Of a stretch of 64,000 nt of DNA, positions 1 through 11,473 are shown piece by piece (within the stretch, counting starts at the first letter, position 1; each line of letters begins with the position of its first letter). Under the pieces are notes generated by a model. It was not told the DNA's origin. It saw only the letters and a program-made list of their open reading frames with translations, and did no database searches. Origin of the DNA: Cladobotryum mycophilum (Eukaryota; Ascomycota; Sordariomycetes; Hypocreales; Hypocreaceae). The stretch is taken from the NCBI GenBank assembly GCA_036429605.1, contig CM071591.1, forward strand, positions 3,100,001-3,164,000, written 5' to 3'. The position numbers were made by a program, and so were the translations under genes.

Positions 1-436
1 ATGCGAAATACCTACGCCGACGAAATGTTGACATTCCGGATAAGGATGCCAATGGCAACCCTGACCCATTTAGTATCAGCATCTACACGCTGAAAGAACT
101 TATCTTGCGAGAGTGGAGGTCCGATTGGGAGGCCAAGCCGGCGAGCCCAAGTAGTATACGATTAATTCATTTTGGAAAGTTGTTGGATGACAAGGAGAAA
201 CTGAAGAGTATGTCCCTCGACCTCCCCTCCTGGTCTCACCATTTTCGTCCTAGCACCACGTACTGACAAACAATGCAGAGTACCAACTTAGCCCTGAGAA
301 CCCCAATGTGGTGCACATGAGCATTCGCCCCCAGGACCTCGATGAAGAGGAGCCCAAGTCTGGAAGCAAGAACCTTCCAGCGGGCCACGGGGATGGCGAC
401 GGTGTGAGGGAAGGTCGATGCTGCGTCATTTTATGA
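1..436 (+). CDS. Membrane-anchored ubiquitin-fold protein, UBL3/MUB type (3' part)
   Basis: The 5' end lies outside the window. The reading frame enters at base 3, runs to about 207, is interrupted by a 71-base intron (208-278, GTATGT donor, TACTGAC branch point, GCAG acceptor) and ends with TGA at 434-436. The visible protein has the second half of a ubiquitin-like fold (residues like LKELILREWRSDW, then IRLIHFGKLLDD) and an acidic tail. It ends in Cys-Val-Ile-Leu preceded by another Cys. CVIL is a CAAX box whose final Leu predicts geranylgeranylation. UBL3/MUB proteins use this lipid to sit on membranes and are implicated in protein sorting or E2 recruitment. Family assignment rests on fold pattern plus the CAAX ending; the function in this fungus is inferred. 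The next gene downstream is convergent. Confidence 0.8.
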
Positions 437-1138
437 GCCATTGCGATGTGTGTGATACCAACTCAGCGGATTTCATTGTTTTACTGTTACTATTTCTCTG
501 CATACATAAGATGGACGGCAGCGAGATTTCTACGCGCATTACAAATCAGGAGGTTGCATGCGTGGTGCTCAAGTCTTGTCGAACGGGACCGAGTCACCAA
601 GTGGAAGCGTTGGAGAAGCCTGACAGCGATTCCCACAAAGTAATAAGTTGGGTCGTGAGTGAGGATCTCTCTCAGTGTCTCTCATTATTTGGACTATTGT
701 GTGTTTGTTTGTTTTTTTGTTAACCAAGAGAAGGAAAGCGAGTTGATGGGAACGTAGTTTTTGTGTGGAAGATTTGGGAAAACTGGAGTCAACCTTGGGC
801 GCATCATCATTGTACACTGTAACTCGGTTTGTTTTTGTTTTTCTCTCTCTTTCTCTCATTAGTTTGGGTTTTCTCGGGTCGCTGGCCATGGTGGGATGTT
901 TATAGCAGGATAGAATTGCAGTCAATATTTACTGCCTTGCCCATCCGAGCCTTTGATATCTGGGGTCACAGTTCAATCTTGTGGATTGGTGGCTTATGAT
1001 GCAGCAGCATGATTCAAGGCTTGCTCGATTTAGTTTTATGTCATGAATGTCTTTGTGCATGCCGTCTAGTTTTTATTGAGCGGATGCATGCCTACTCCAT
1101 CTCTCAAGATGCCATCCCCATCGCCCTCGTTTGATAGT
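437..1138. other. Convergent intergenic region between UBL3-like gene and UMP1
   Basis: The stretch holds the 3' untranslated regions of the two converging genes. T-rich tracts near 700-720 and 825-860 could serve 3' end formation. The short open frames here have no recognisable protein pattern and are judged chance. Confidence 0.6.
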
Positions 1139-1683
1139 TTATCGGATCTTGAGCTTCTTCTCCATCTCATCATGGACGCCGGGCACGGCCCTCGTCTCGT
1201 CACCGGTAAAGACGTCCTCCCAGGTAATCATGTCGTCCTTGCCCTTGAGGATGTCCTCGTGCACGCTGGGCAGGCCGGGGCCCAGGACCAGAGGCCTCCA
1301 CTCGCCGTCGCGGACAATCTTGAGCTCCATGCCGCGGCGGATGGGCTCGGCGATGCCAAAGGTGCGCTTGAGGGACTCCATCTTGAGGGCCTCCTGGGTG
1401 GCCTCCCAGCTCTTGAGGCGGGCCTCGAGAGGGTGGCGGGAGAGGGGCTTGTTGTCGGCTGCGTCGTAGGGGCTCGCGCCGACGCCGTGGCGGAGGGTGT
1501 CGTGGAGGCCTGGGGCGGAGGGGGCGGAGGAGATGTGTGTTGTGTGGGTGAAGGTTTGGGGGTTGGAGGAGGAGGGGACGATGCGGAGGGACTGGGGAGA
1601 GGAAGTTTTGTTAGATTTCGTGGATTGATGGTAGATTGGATGGGGGAGATGGCGGGGAGGCAGAGAGGGAGAGAGCTTACCAT
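1139..1683 (-). CDS. UMP1: Proteasome maturation factor UMP1 (POMP)
   Basis: The product chaperones assembly of the 20S proteasome core and is degraded as the first substrate of the finished particle. The model is complement(join(1139..1591,1681..1683)): the ATG alone is exon 1, followed by an 89-base intron (GTAAGC donor, CCCCAG acceptor). The 151-residue protein begins MSLRIVPSSS. Its conserved UMP1 region includes HPLEARLKSWE and then MESLKRTFGIAEPIRRGMEL, and it ends in the conserved acidic and Lys-rich tail. Length and motif order match fungal UMP1 (about 140-150 residues). Without the intron the frame upstream of MESLK would start too late and lose the conserved HPLE segment, so the split start is well supported. 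The divergent ABC ATPase gene begins 590 bases away. Confidence 0.93.
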
Positions 1684-2273
1684 TTTGGCGGGTTTTTGAT
1701 TCGAGATTGGAGGTTCTTTAGTGAGGTTTATGAGAGGTGTTGGAGGGGGCCTCTATGGTGTTTTGTTGATTGTGGTGGTTGTGAGTGCGAGACGTTATGG
1801 TAATAGAGGTCCAGGCTGTTGGTGTTGATGCTCTGGGATGAGGTTCGCTTGGTGGATGACGGAAAGCTAGAGCTGCCTTTCAGGCTACGAACAGCCTCGC
1901 GTTCAGTGCCAATGCCAGCAAAGTACTATTAGAGGTACAGCCAGTGGCCGTGGGTGGGTTGGGATTGTGGGGGTAAAGGTACGTACCGCCGAGAGAGACA
2001 TGGAAACCTCCACTCTCACTGTGCTCCGTACGTACGGCCCGATGCCGGAATGTGAAGCTTTGGAGCTTAGAAGCTCTGTCTCTCTTCAGTCATACTTGAA
2101 CACATGTAATAATGCTGTACTATTAAGATATTTGTTTTCTTCTTCTTCTTCTTCTTCTTCTTCTTCTTTTGGCTTTGATTACTATTTTAATCCTATTAAT
2201 TGAATAAGTCAAACGTAAGTTGGGTGTTATGAACCATTGGGTTCTATAACCCCCCGGAATAATAACGTCGAAG
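1684..2273. other. Divergent promoter region of UMP1 and the ABC ATPase
   Basis: No gene is seen between the two divergent start codons. The region probably holds both promoters and 5' leaders. A TTC microsatellite lies about 105 bases before the ABC ATPase start. Confidence 0.6.
2137..2168 (+). repeat. (TTC)n microsatellite, about 10 units
   Basis: This is an uninterrupted pyrimidine triplet tract in the presumed 5' leader or promoter of the ABC ATPase gene. It is one of several TTC/GAA tracts in the window. Confidence 0.95.
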
Positions 2274-4249
2274 ATGCTGAGGAATCTGTCCAAATCCCCC
2301 ATCATTCGCATCGCCAATGGCACCTTCTACCGTCACCATCCCAATTCCCAATCCTCGCATGCGAATCCTCCACTGTTCAAGGGCTTCGACTTTGAACTAC
2401 CCTCATCCTCGCCAGAGCCTCACAATTGGTGCATCGTAGGACCCTCGCTAGCTGGTAAGACCACCTTGCTGCAGGCGCTCAGAGGCAGGCTCCTCTGCGA
2501 ACCCCCCACGGCGCGCTCGTACCCCTACTTATCCTCGGACGCCGTCTCTTCGAGATTGAGGAGCCCGCATCAGGCCATCCAGTACGTTGGCTTTGATGCC
2601 GAGCAGAATGGCGGGGGGCTGGGCGGTGCCGTCACGACGTCGGCGTATCTCTCTGCGCGGTACGAGTCCCGGCGGGAGATTACGGACTTTTCGCTGCGGG
2701 ACTTTTTGATTGGAAATACGGAGCTTAATCCACTCAAGAAATCATCCAATGGTTCTGCTGATGAGGAGGAGGGGGCATATCGGCTGAGCTGCTGGATCGT
2801 GTGGTCAGGGACTTGAAGCTTGCGCACTTGCTGGACCTCCCGGTGACGTTCCTCAGCAACGGGCAGGGACGAAGAGCCAGGATAGCTCGGGCACTGTTGA
2901 GAAGACCCGAGGTATTGTTCCTGGACGAGCCGTTCATGGGACTTGATCCACCTACAGTTACGGGCTTGAGCCCTCTGCTTCAGTCTCTGGCGGAAAAGGC
3001 CAGCCCACGACTGGTTTTGAGTGCTAGGCCGCAGGACCCTCTCCCAGAATGGATTACACACTTGGTCTATCTAAGAACCGACTGCCAGGTCGAATCAATG
3101 GGCCCAAAAGAAGTTGTTCTTGATGGCCTCAGGAAGTATATCCAGGGGGTCAAGATTGGCGGCCTACAAGAAGATGAAAAGTTGCCAGTTCACGCGCTGG
3201 CAGATATCGGGCGAGTGCTCTCCTCAAGAGATACAACAAATCAGAGTCAATCGAGCCATGATGAGGCCTCTTTTCATGCGCAACGTCCGATCAACCCCGA
3301 TGCGGAACCGCTGGTCGAGATGGACGGATGTCAGGTTCGCTACAATGGCAAAATTGCCCTTGGAAACTGGTCACAGCAAACCTCTCAAGGCCAAAAGGAC
3401 GGTTTGATCTGGACTGTTCGACGGGGTGAGCGCTGGGGTGTGTTTGGTCCCAACGGGTCGGGAAAGACAACCATTGTATCTCTTCTAGGTTCCGATCATC
3501 CGCAGACCTATTCCCTGCCCATCAAGCTCTTTGGCCGCAGCCGCCTGCCGGAGCCGGGCTCCGGCATCAAACCCCTGACATTCTGGGATATCCAGTCCCG
3601 CATCGGCCACTCCAGCCCGGAGGTCCACCAACACATGCCTCGCAGCCATACGATTCGCCAGGTTGTCGAAAACGCCTGGGCCGAGACCTTTGGCGCCAAG
3701 CCGAGGCTGGACACCGAAGCTCGGGAGAAAGTCGATGCCGCGCTGACGTGGTTCGAGTCGGAACTCAAGCCTAATGGCGCTGCTACGGGTGGTGGTGGTG
3801 CGCAGGGGAATGGGCTGAAGTGGGCGGACGACTACATGTTTGGCGAGATATCCTTTAGCGCACAGCGGGTGGCCCTGTTTATCCGGTCCATGATCAAGGG
3901 ACCGGACGTGGTCGTCCTCGACGAGTCGTTTAGCGGCATGGACGACGCCGTGCGCGATAAATGCACGCTCTTCCTCACCGACGGGGAATCAAAGACGTAT
4001 CAAGGTGGTGAGCAGGTCGTCGAGAGCCAGCAGGCCAAGGACGGTACCGTCAAAGTAAGGGGCCTGTCCGACCAGCAGGCGCTGATTTGTATTGCGCACG
4101 TCAAGGAGGAGGTGCCCGACTGCGTGAGGGAGTGGGTCTGCCTCCCGGAGGCTAATACGGGAGCGCCGGCGAGGTTTGGGCGGTTGGATGGGAGGTTGAG
4201 GGGGGATGAGGGGAGGTGGCATGAGATTTGGGGGTTTTCTACGAGTTGA
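2274..4249 (+). CDS. Soluble tandem ABC ATPase (YDR061W-like), frame-broken in the assembly
   Basis: The product has two ABC nucleotide-binding domains and no membrane segments, like the ill-characterised fungal YDR061W group (reported mitochondrial in yeast). Domain 1 shows a Walker A variant GPSLAGKTT near residue 60, a signature variant LSNGQ and Walker B VLFLDEP. Domain 2 shows GPNGSGKTT, a degenerate signature FSAQR and Walker B VVVLDES. The frame beginning at 2274 runs through the first half but reaches a stop at 2814-2816. The matching frame resumes around 2771 and stays open to TAA at 4249. Adding one G to the G5 run at 2771-2775 joins the halves into about 658 residues with no domain lost. 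No intron of correct length and phase fits there. I treat it as one gene with a base missing from the assembly. Confidence 0.83.
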
Positions 4250-4826
4250 TGAATGGATGGGATGGGTGTGGGATGGAGGAGAAGAGAAGAGAAGAGAAGA
4301 AGACAGGAGAGAGGAGTAGAGGTAGGTCCTTGGATAGAAATCAAGATGATGAATGCGATGTTCTTTTTCAAGCTTCCTTGTAAGCATGTCTTATTAATAT
4401 GCATTGTAACAGAGAATTCCTTACACGCAATTTCAAGTTATGATTGATTCATTGATTGGGTGGATATACTACTATTTTGCCCCTGGCATATTCGGTGTAA
4501 GTCGAGTGCGGGCTGATGATCCCCCCGCCATCAGATCGATCGACATTAGAGCCTTTGCGCACGTGCAGCTTTCACCGCACCATCTTGGTCCGATCGTTGA
4601 ACGTCACTTTCTCTCACACTCATACTCACTATCTCACTGTCTCACTGTCTCACTGTCTCACTGTCTTCTCATTTTCCACTCTTCACCAAAACCCTCCTTC
4701 TTTTCATTTATCCTCACAAAAGTTCACCCTTCTTCTTTATATACACCACTTTACATTTTATTCACCGTCTAGCTAAAGGGGAGAAGAAAAGAAGAAGAAG
4801 AAAAAGGAAACAAACAAGTCAGAAAA
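4250..4826. other. Intergenic region with probable promoter and 5' leader of the DUF202 gene
   Basis: No gene is seen. The 3' half is strongly pyrimidine-rich, then purine-rich just before the ATG, as is common for fungal promoters and leaders. Confidence 0.6.
4632..4663 (+). repeat. Tandem octamer TCTCACTG, four perfect copies
   Basis: Four consecutive copies of an 8-base unit lie about 165 bases upstream of the DUF202 start codon, in probable promoter or 5' leader. Confidence 0.95.
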
Positions 4827-5817
4827 ATGACTACCCACGATGTAGACGATTACGACATTGACGACGAGAGCGTGACGGTCAAGTGCTGCGCGCCGCTGTC
4901 TTCACTTACCGCACCCGTTGAAGTGGGCGAGATTAGGTGAGATGACCAAAAACACAAACCTAGACTCCCCTTATTTATCTAATCTCTCTTCCTCTCTCTC
5001 TCTCTCCATATCTCATAATGTCTTCCAATACTCATAACCTTTCTATAGACATGGACTCGCCGGTCCTTCCTCATTCTTCAAATGGCCCATCCTCGGCCCT
5101 CTCATCTTTGTAAACGAAAGCAGTGACGCCAGGGATCACTGCGCCAACGAGAGAAGTATGGCTCTTTCTCTCCCTCTCCCTATCTATCACTCTCTCCATC
5201 TCTCTCTTCACACTCGATATACCCAATCCTTCCCCTTTATGAATTCCCTACTAAAAAGTAAAAAAAATATAGCATTCCTCTCTTACCTCCGACTATCCAT
5301 TTACATGGCCATCGTATCTGTTGCCATCACCGTCTCATTCCACCTCAAGGGCCAGCCCTCCGACATTGAACGCCGCATGGCCAAACCCCTCGGCGCCATC
5401 TTCTGGCTTCTGTCTCTTCTTACATTGTTTGTCGGTTGTGCAAACTATATAAGTAAGTTTTTACTTTTTTCTTTCTTCTTTTCTTCTTTTCTTCTTTTCT
5501 TCTTTTCTTCTTTTCTTCTTTTCTTCTTTTCTTCTTTTCTTCTTTTACCTCTTTGAATAGGAGCAAGAAAAGGCCTCCTGACTGACTGGTTTTGCTGTAG
5601 GAACTGTAAACATGTATGGTCGAAAAGCAGCCATTGTCCAATCGGGGTGGAAGACTCAAACGGTATGATTACATCTTCACCCAGTGGGCAGCATATCCCA
5701 GATGAGTACAGCCAACACTGACAATCTTAGGTCCTGGGTGTACTCTCTTTTGCCATCATCGGAACATGCATCATATTGCTAGTCGTTTCCAAGGGACGCC
5801 AAGGTCAAGGTGTCTGA
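4827..5817 (+). CDS. DUF202 (YidH-like) small integral membrane protein
   Basis: The model is join(4827..4936,5049..5155,5273..5452,5601..5662,5731..5817), giving 181 residues. An acidic N-terminal tail (MTTHDVDDYDIDDESV) precedes the DUF202 core. The family hallmark ANERTFLSYLRLS is rebuilt exactly across the second intron. Hydrophobic helices follow (IYMAIVSVAITVSF; IFWLLSLLTLFVGCANYI; VLGVLSFAIIGTCIILLVV), with a basic loop (MYGRKAAIVQSGWK) between helices 2 and 3. DUF202 is related to yeast Vtc1 of the vacuolar polyphosphate polymerase, but length and tail differ, so no function is claimed. All four introns have GT..AG ends; the third is largely an octamer repeat. The 3' end converges on the glycosyltransferase-like gene with a 146-base gap. 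Confidence 0.88.
5475..5546 (+). repeat. Intronic tandem octamer CTTCTTTT, nine perfect copies
   Basis: The repeat fills about half of the third intron (5453-5600) of the DUF202 gene. It lies well upstream of the TGTAG acceptor. Intron length may therefore vary between strains. Confidence 0.95.
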
Positions 5818-5963
5818 ATATCTGTATCATAATAATTCCCAACACGCTTCGTTACATTCAAAATCATGCTCCTGCTCCCGCTCAACTATACATACAGATC
5901 ATAGCGGAGAGCCCCCTCGCTTTGTCGACAAATGTGTCATGCCCAACTCCGTCAAACTCCAAA

Positions 5964-8305
5964 TCATTTCGCCTGTGTCTTAGTAGTAGTACAAAATAAG
6001 TCCCTGGCATGTGCATCAGTTGCCACTGGTGTTGTTGCTTCCTCTTTACTGCACTGTCCGACTTGTAGCCGAAACACCTTCTTATACAATTCTGCATCTG
6101 CTTCGCTCTTCGTTTGGTCCACCTCTTTTCCATCCCAGCTTAACCAAGGCAAGAGACCTATTGGGGGTAATTCGCCCTCGTTGGGTAATGTCGTCAGCAT
6201 ATCAACCTGCGAACCAGAGTCAAACATCTCCATGGCCTGAGTCGCGACATTTTCTCCTCCCTTTCCAGGTTCGGTATCGGCCTCGTACTCTTCTGGAGCA
6301 TCATATAAATCCCTGTGGACACCCAGAATAGCCCCTGCAGTTTGTCTGCTAGGATAAACTGTAAAGTATCCACGAAGCCGCGAGAGCTGCAAGGCATATT
6401 CCAACCAAGCGGGATGTTTCCTCCCTACTTCCTTCTTAGGTAAAAGCCCAGGCTTCGCAACAAGCTGCTTCTTTTCGAGGTATTGTGATACATAGCCATG
6501 AAGCTCAACCCACTTGTCGCCCATGATCAAGATAGCATCGCTGCTTGGTGACTGCCATAGAAACGGAGTCCCCGCATCTGCCGTCTTGTACTCGGCCGGA
6601 GACGGAGGGGGATGAACTTTGTAGCATCATCCAAGTAGGTCGTGGGGGCTGAAAAACTTAGGCCAAATATCTTGTCATCCCATGACTGCCTTATGGCGAT
6701 AGTCGAATATCGGTGCTTCAAGAGCGAGTATTTCACATCTACCTGATGATTAGCTTTGATCGATAAATGGCCGTGGGTTCCTTACAATGAAAGAACTGAG
6801 GAGTAACCTCGGTATGCGGTGATAAAATGAGAACGTGAGAATGAGAAGGCCGATTAGGCCAAAAAGATTCCAGAAACCGGGCAGAGGCCTCTTCCTCGTC
6901 CACCTTTTTGCGAGGGATGCGATGACGTAGTGAGAGCATCTGCGGGTGGGATGCTGAATGAGAGAAGAGCGTAGGCCATCGGTAACTCTGGAGATAGTTC
7001 TCAAGGTTCTTATTTACGTTGGATGGAAGCTCAATCGTGATGTGAGGAGCCGTCACGCCACCAAGATCAGCCCTGGCAAGGGAATTGAGTAGTCTCTTCA
7101 GATTCCCAGAGCCACTGGGAGGGGCGTGTACAAGGATGTCAAAGTGAACATCATTCCATGCTACAGTAAGCGAATACCGTCAGTAATGGAACAGGAACAA
7201 GGTCATGGGGCTAACTAACCTCCGAGAGCCGAGGAGTCCAGCTTTGTCAACCACGAGAATCGATTTCCTGCCCTAGGAGGAAGCTCGATCAAGGCTGCTT
7301 GCGTGGACTTGATCTGATCTCGAATCCCCGAGAGAAAGTAATCTTCCTCTACCTTTGAAGAATCAACAATCACGGCTTGAGGGTGCATATACACATCGAT
7401 ATGATCTTGGGGTAATTGATTAGCTCGCTAGATCAAAACACATTCTGGACCAAACTTACAGAAAGCCCGTGCCGTTACGAGCGCCATTCGTGATTCCACA
7501 GATATCGTAGAGTAGTCGGGGCGAGCATCTAGTTCGTCAGCATCGATTAATCCCCGCCAATTAGATATACGGGGGGGGGGGTTATACCGTGGAGAAAGAT
7601 CTTGCAAGTCCCATCAATACCATTGATTTTGAGCAAATCTGCCATTGGTATATCGCTTCGGCTTAGGAGAGCAAAGTGAACATAGTTGTCCCGTTCAGCC
7701 GCCATCTGACAAGCCATTGGAAGCAGAGTCGCAGCGCTCCGAAGACTTCCAGCAGCAAACAAGACATTGCGATTCAATTGTGTTCTGCCGCCGGTAGTCG
7801 ATATGGAGCGCAGCGAATCCCCCAGCCAAGGAAGCTTAAGTGGTCCGTTGTAAGTCTTGGCTGGCTCGGGATCGGGATCGGACTCGGACTTAGACTCAGA
7901 CTTGTCTTTTTGCACTTTCGTCGTCCTCGTATCTGGTTCGGTTGGTGTAGTTGGCTTAGGTGATTCGGCCTTCTTTGGAGGCGGCTCCTCTTCTAGCCTA
8001 GGGGGGTCGTAACGCGGAGGCGGAGGTGGGATATCGGGCGGACGGTGATCGGACGACAACGGTGATGGATCGGAAGTCCCAATGGTGTTGTAAAGTATAT
8101 AGACCAGCGTCAGGACGATGAAGGCGTAGACGGCGAATCTAATAATAACAGAGCGCCGCGGTGCGCTTCTAGAAGAAGTGGCTTGCCATTGACCAGGCTG
8201 TTTCGCATGCCTCGGTAGGTTGATGTCGTCGTCCTTCTTGTTGGCCATTTCCTCGTCGTCGCCACGCCAGAGCTGCGACAGGGACCAGCCTCGATCTCTC
8301 GACAT
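5964..8305 (-). CDS. Type II membrane glycosyltransferase-like protein (fungal 'glycosyltransferase 2'), frame-broken in the assembly
   Basis: The model is complement(join(5964..6738,6786..7160,7220..7405,7460..7528,7588..8305)), about 707 residues. A cytosolic N-terminus (to about residue 52) leads into one membrane helix (VIIRFAVYAFIVLTLVYILY, about 53-72), then a Pro/Lys/Glu-rich stem and a lumenal globular domain. That domain resembles proteins labelled glycosyltransferase 2 in filamentous fungi: NVLFAAGSLRSAATLLPMAC, NGIDGTCKIFLHDARPDY, LRHRIPRK..EEEASARFLESFWP, SHVLILSPHTEVTPQFFHY, ILIMGDKWVELHGYV. A Golgi role is inferred from topology; no reaction is known to me. In the last exon the frame shifts at a G5 run on the + strand (6607-6611). 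One added base restores a continuous conserved reading. A poly-G tract lies just inside the first intron. Confidence 0.8.
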
Positions 8306-8970
8306 ACTCTTGGTCGCGAATTGAGCAGAAATGATAGGACTCTTACATCTCTCCCTGTGACCGCTTTGTAGGAGTGGAGATGATGCGATTAGGCAACCGG
8401 GTCAGCGACAGGGGCGGTGATAAGCCAACGAGGGCACGACTTGTGGATGAAGATGGAGATGATGATGATGTTGCAATAGTGGAAGCTTTGATAGAAGCTC
8501 CATTCAAGCTGTGGCAGATGTGGAGCAAGATTGATTCAGGGCCTTGCCGTATTTGATCTAGCGCATATCCAGTAAAACATCCATAGATCCATTCCATCCA
8601 CAAGGGTCCCCAGCGCTGGGGGGAATTGATTTAGCGCTCGAGTCTCAGGGCACTTGCCGCCTACGTTCCCCTAAGCAGCCACTATAAGGCACCTGAAGAC
8701 TCTGGCCCCCGCGGGCACAAAGACAACCTGGAAGATCTCCAGCTATCGAACAAGTTTTTATCTACTTGTACATTGGATGGTGGGGCACGAGCTGCAACAG
8801 GCGCCGTCCATGTAAAACATTTTTCATGTCACACAAACCAAGCTTGATCAATTTTCATAATATCAAAGACACCCAAGTATAATATCCATTTTATATGTAA
8901 AGTTGGATATTCCCACAGGGAGCGAAAAAAAAACCAAAACCCAAAACATCCTCTTCAAACAATAGCAAAT
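8306..8970. other. Divergent promoter region of the glycosyltransferase-like gene and SYO1
   Basis: No gene is seen. The region should hold both promoters. Just before the SYO1 start the sequence turns A-rich, as in many fungal leaders. Confidence 0.6.
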
Positions 8971-11137
8971 ATGGGCAAGTCAAAAAGAGTCAAAACAGGC
9001 CATCGCAGCGACCCTGTCGCCAAACAGGTCAAGCCTCCATCAGATCCTGAGCTGGCCGCCTTGAGAGAGAGCAAGATTCTGCCCATCATCAAAGACTTGC
9101 AGAGCGCGGATCCGAAGTCCCGATCCTCTGCTGCATCTGTCATCTCAAGCATCATCCAGGATACCAAGTGCCGAAAGCTGCTGTTGAGAGAGCAGATTGT
9201 TCATACCGTTCTCACCCAGACGTTGACTGATTCTGCTCTCGAGAGCCGTGCCGCCGGATGGGGTATCCTACAGATATTAGCCCAGGAAGAGGAGGCCGAC
9301 TTTTGTGTTCATCTGTTCAGGCAAGACATCTTGACTGCCATTGAGTACGCTTCAAAACTGGTGAGTCCTCGAAACAGTTTTGCCTTTTTCGTACAATACT
9401 ATATATATATGTATATGTATATATAGTATTTCTATATAAACAGGCCTTCTTACCATCAAATAGGTTACCGACAAGGTCCTTGCAAACGAAACCCCATTCG
9501 CCAAGCTCCCCAAAGCAGAAAAGACCTTCATTTCAAGCATCGCTGCCTCCATAGTTTCCCTCCTGACTGCCCTCGCAGAGGCCAGCGATGAAATCCTAGC
9601 CGCCATCGTGAACAATGCTTCCATCACCAGACTGCTCGTCACTCTCATCTCTCACTCCAGCCAGGAACCGGAGGGGGACGTCATCTCACCCCTGCGAACC
9701 GACGCCCTGACCTGCCTCATGATCCTATCAGAAGATAACACAGAGCTGGCGCTGAAGCTCACCTCTACTAACGACACATCTTGCTACAAGACCATAGCTT
9801 CTCTGATAGATGAAGTAAACGGGGAGGGCATCATTTCGTGCGCCATTCTGCACAACATCTACGTTGCCCGACTCGACTCAAAAGACGAACCCCGGACCGA
9901 CATCGCAGACGACGTGGATTTGATACCCAGGCTGACAAAAACCATTGCTGGATTTACTCCCGGACAACAGGGCATCAGCAATGGCGGCGGCGGCGGTGGC
10001 GGGTGGTCCAGCCCAGAGGAGCACCAGCAGTTGGCCCTAGAGATTCTCGCCTCCATTGGCACCAGCCTCGCTGCCGAGCTGGGAGGTCCCGCGCAACCGG
10101 CCGCCGCACCAAAGGGGAAAAGCGGTAACAAGGGAGGAGCAGCAGCAGAAGAAGAAGAAGACGGAGATGAGAACATGGGTGACGGAGAGTCGGGGGGTGA
10201 AGATGATGGTGAAGATGGAGACGAAGCTGAGGAAGAAGAAGAGGACGAGGAAATGGACGAGGATGAAATTGAGGCCGACATGGACATGGTCACCAGCGGC
10301 GATCACTTCATCGAAAACATCGATGACCTACCTACCTTGAAGGCCCTCCTGCAAACCGCCATACCCGAGCTCACCCGCATCGCCAGCCTCCAGCCCAGCG
10401 ACGACACCTCGCTCAAGTTCCAGAGCTACGCCCTCTCCGCCCTCAACAACATCGCCTGGTCCGTCTCCCTCGTCGACTTCGCCGAGGAGGTCAACGCCGG
10501 CGTCAAAAACGCCTGGGCCCCCGTCGGCCGCTCCCTCTGGCAAAACGTCGTCACGCCCATCCTCGCCTCCGACACGGCCGACGTCGACCTCGCCACCCAG
10601 ATCACCAGCCTCGCCTGGGCCGTCTCCCGCACCCTCCGCGGCGAGACGCCCCTCCAGCCCGACGAGCACCGCAAGTTCATCTCCCTCTACCAGGCCACCA
10701 AGGGCGCCCCCGCCCGCCAGGACCCCGAGGACCCCTTCCAGGCCCTGGGCGTCAAGTGCGTCGGCGTCCTCGGCCAGCTGGCTCTGCACCCGGCCCCCAC
10801 GGAGCTCAACCGCGACATCGGCACCTTCCTCGTCACCGTCCTGTCCGGCCTTCCCGACACGCCAGCCGCCGACGCCGTCGAGGCCTTCAACCAGGTATTC
10901 GACGTGTACTCGGACGAGGAGTTCCCCTACGACGCCGAGGTCTTCTGGAAGGGAGACTTTGCCAAGCACCTCGACACACTGGTCCCCAAAGCGCGCGCCA
11001 TGGCTAAGAGCGTGAACAAGAGCGCACAGCCGGAACTAAGGAATAGGGCGGACGAGGTCATCATGAACTTGCCTCGCTTCGTGGCGTATAAGAAGAAGCA
11101 CAAGCCCTTTAGCTTAGCGACTAGGGAACGCTCCTAA
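8971..11137 (+). CDS. SYO1: Symportin SYO1 (HEATR3-like), ribosomal protein import adaptor
   Basis: The product co-imports the 5S RNP proteins uL18 (Rpl5) and uL5 (Rpl11) into the nucleus with karyopherin Kap104. The model is join(8971..9360,9464..11137), 687 residues. The N-terminus is short and basic (MGKSKRVKTGHRSDP), followed by ARM/HEAT-type helical repeats such as LPIIKDLQSADPKSRSSAAS. Around residues 350-400 lies a long Glu/Asp-rich loop between the ARM and HEAT halves, which is characteristic of SYO1. C-terminal HEAT repeats follow (TSLKFQSYALSALNNIAWS) and the end is basic (AYKKKHKPFS). The intron (9361-9463, GTGAGT donor, ATAG acceptor) contains a TA-rich inverted repeat. From 10330 to 11000 the codon third positions become very C/G-rich, which creates long antisense frames that are not genes. 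MLH1 converges 336 bases downstream. Confidence 0.9.
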
Positions 11138-11473
11138 TAAGGCTTTTTGGATCTACTTGTAGCGTAGCATATGTAATGAGAAATGAAAACAAAAACAAAA
11201 AGAATATGTAGTCGAATCAAATATCATGATCCCAGTTTGTCCCTTTGCAGCGTCTATAAGATTAGCCCGCATCGAAACAACAGTTTTTGTATTCTCCAAC
11301 AAACCCGTAATTAAACGATATAACCATCATTATCTCATGAAAATGTAGCACCATGTCCATCCCCGTCCACCCACTCACCCATCACACAAGCACCCAGCAG
11401 CCCATTCCATACAACCAATCTATACCCATTGCCTTAAGACCCAAAGTGCCAAACAGGGAACATGAAACTCCTC
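11138..11473. other. Convergent intergenic region SYO1/MLH1
   Basis: The stretch holds the two facing 3' ends; it is A/T-rich and shows no gene. Confidence 0.65.

Noticed and set aside
2752..2788. Possible 37-base intron (GT..AG) to explain the ABC ATPase frame break
   Set aside because: Too short for this genome's introns, non-consensus donor, and the length leaves the wrong phase for the downstream frame.
9400..9426. TA-rich inverted repeat in the SYO1 intron
   Set aside because: It lies within a normal intron and is explained by simple TA slippage; no RNA gene signature.
10328..10969. 213-codon antisense open frame inside SYO1
   Set aside because: It mirrors the strongly C/G-rich third codon positions of the real gene, is dominated by Gly, Val, Glu and Asp, and has no family resemblance.
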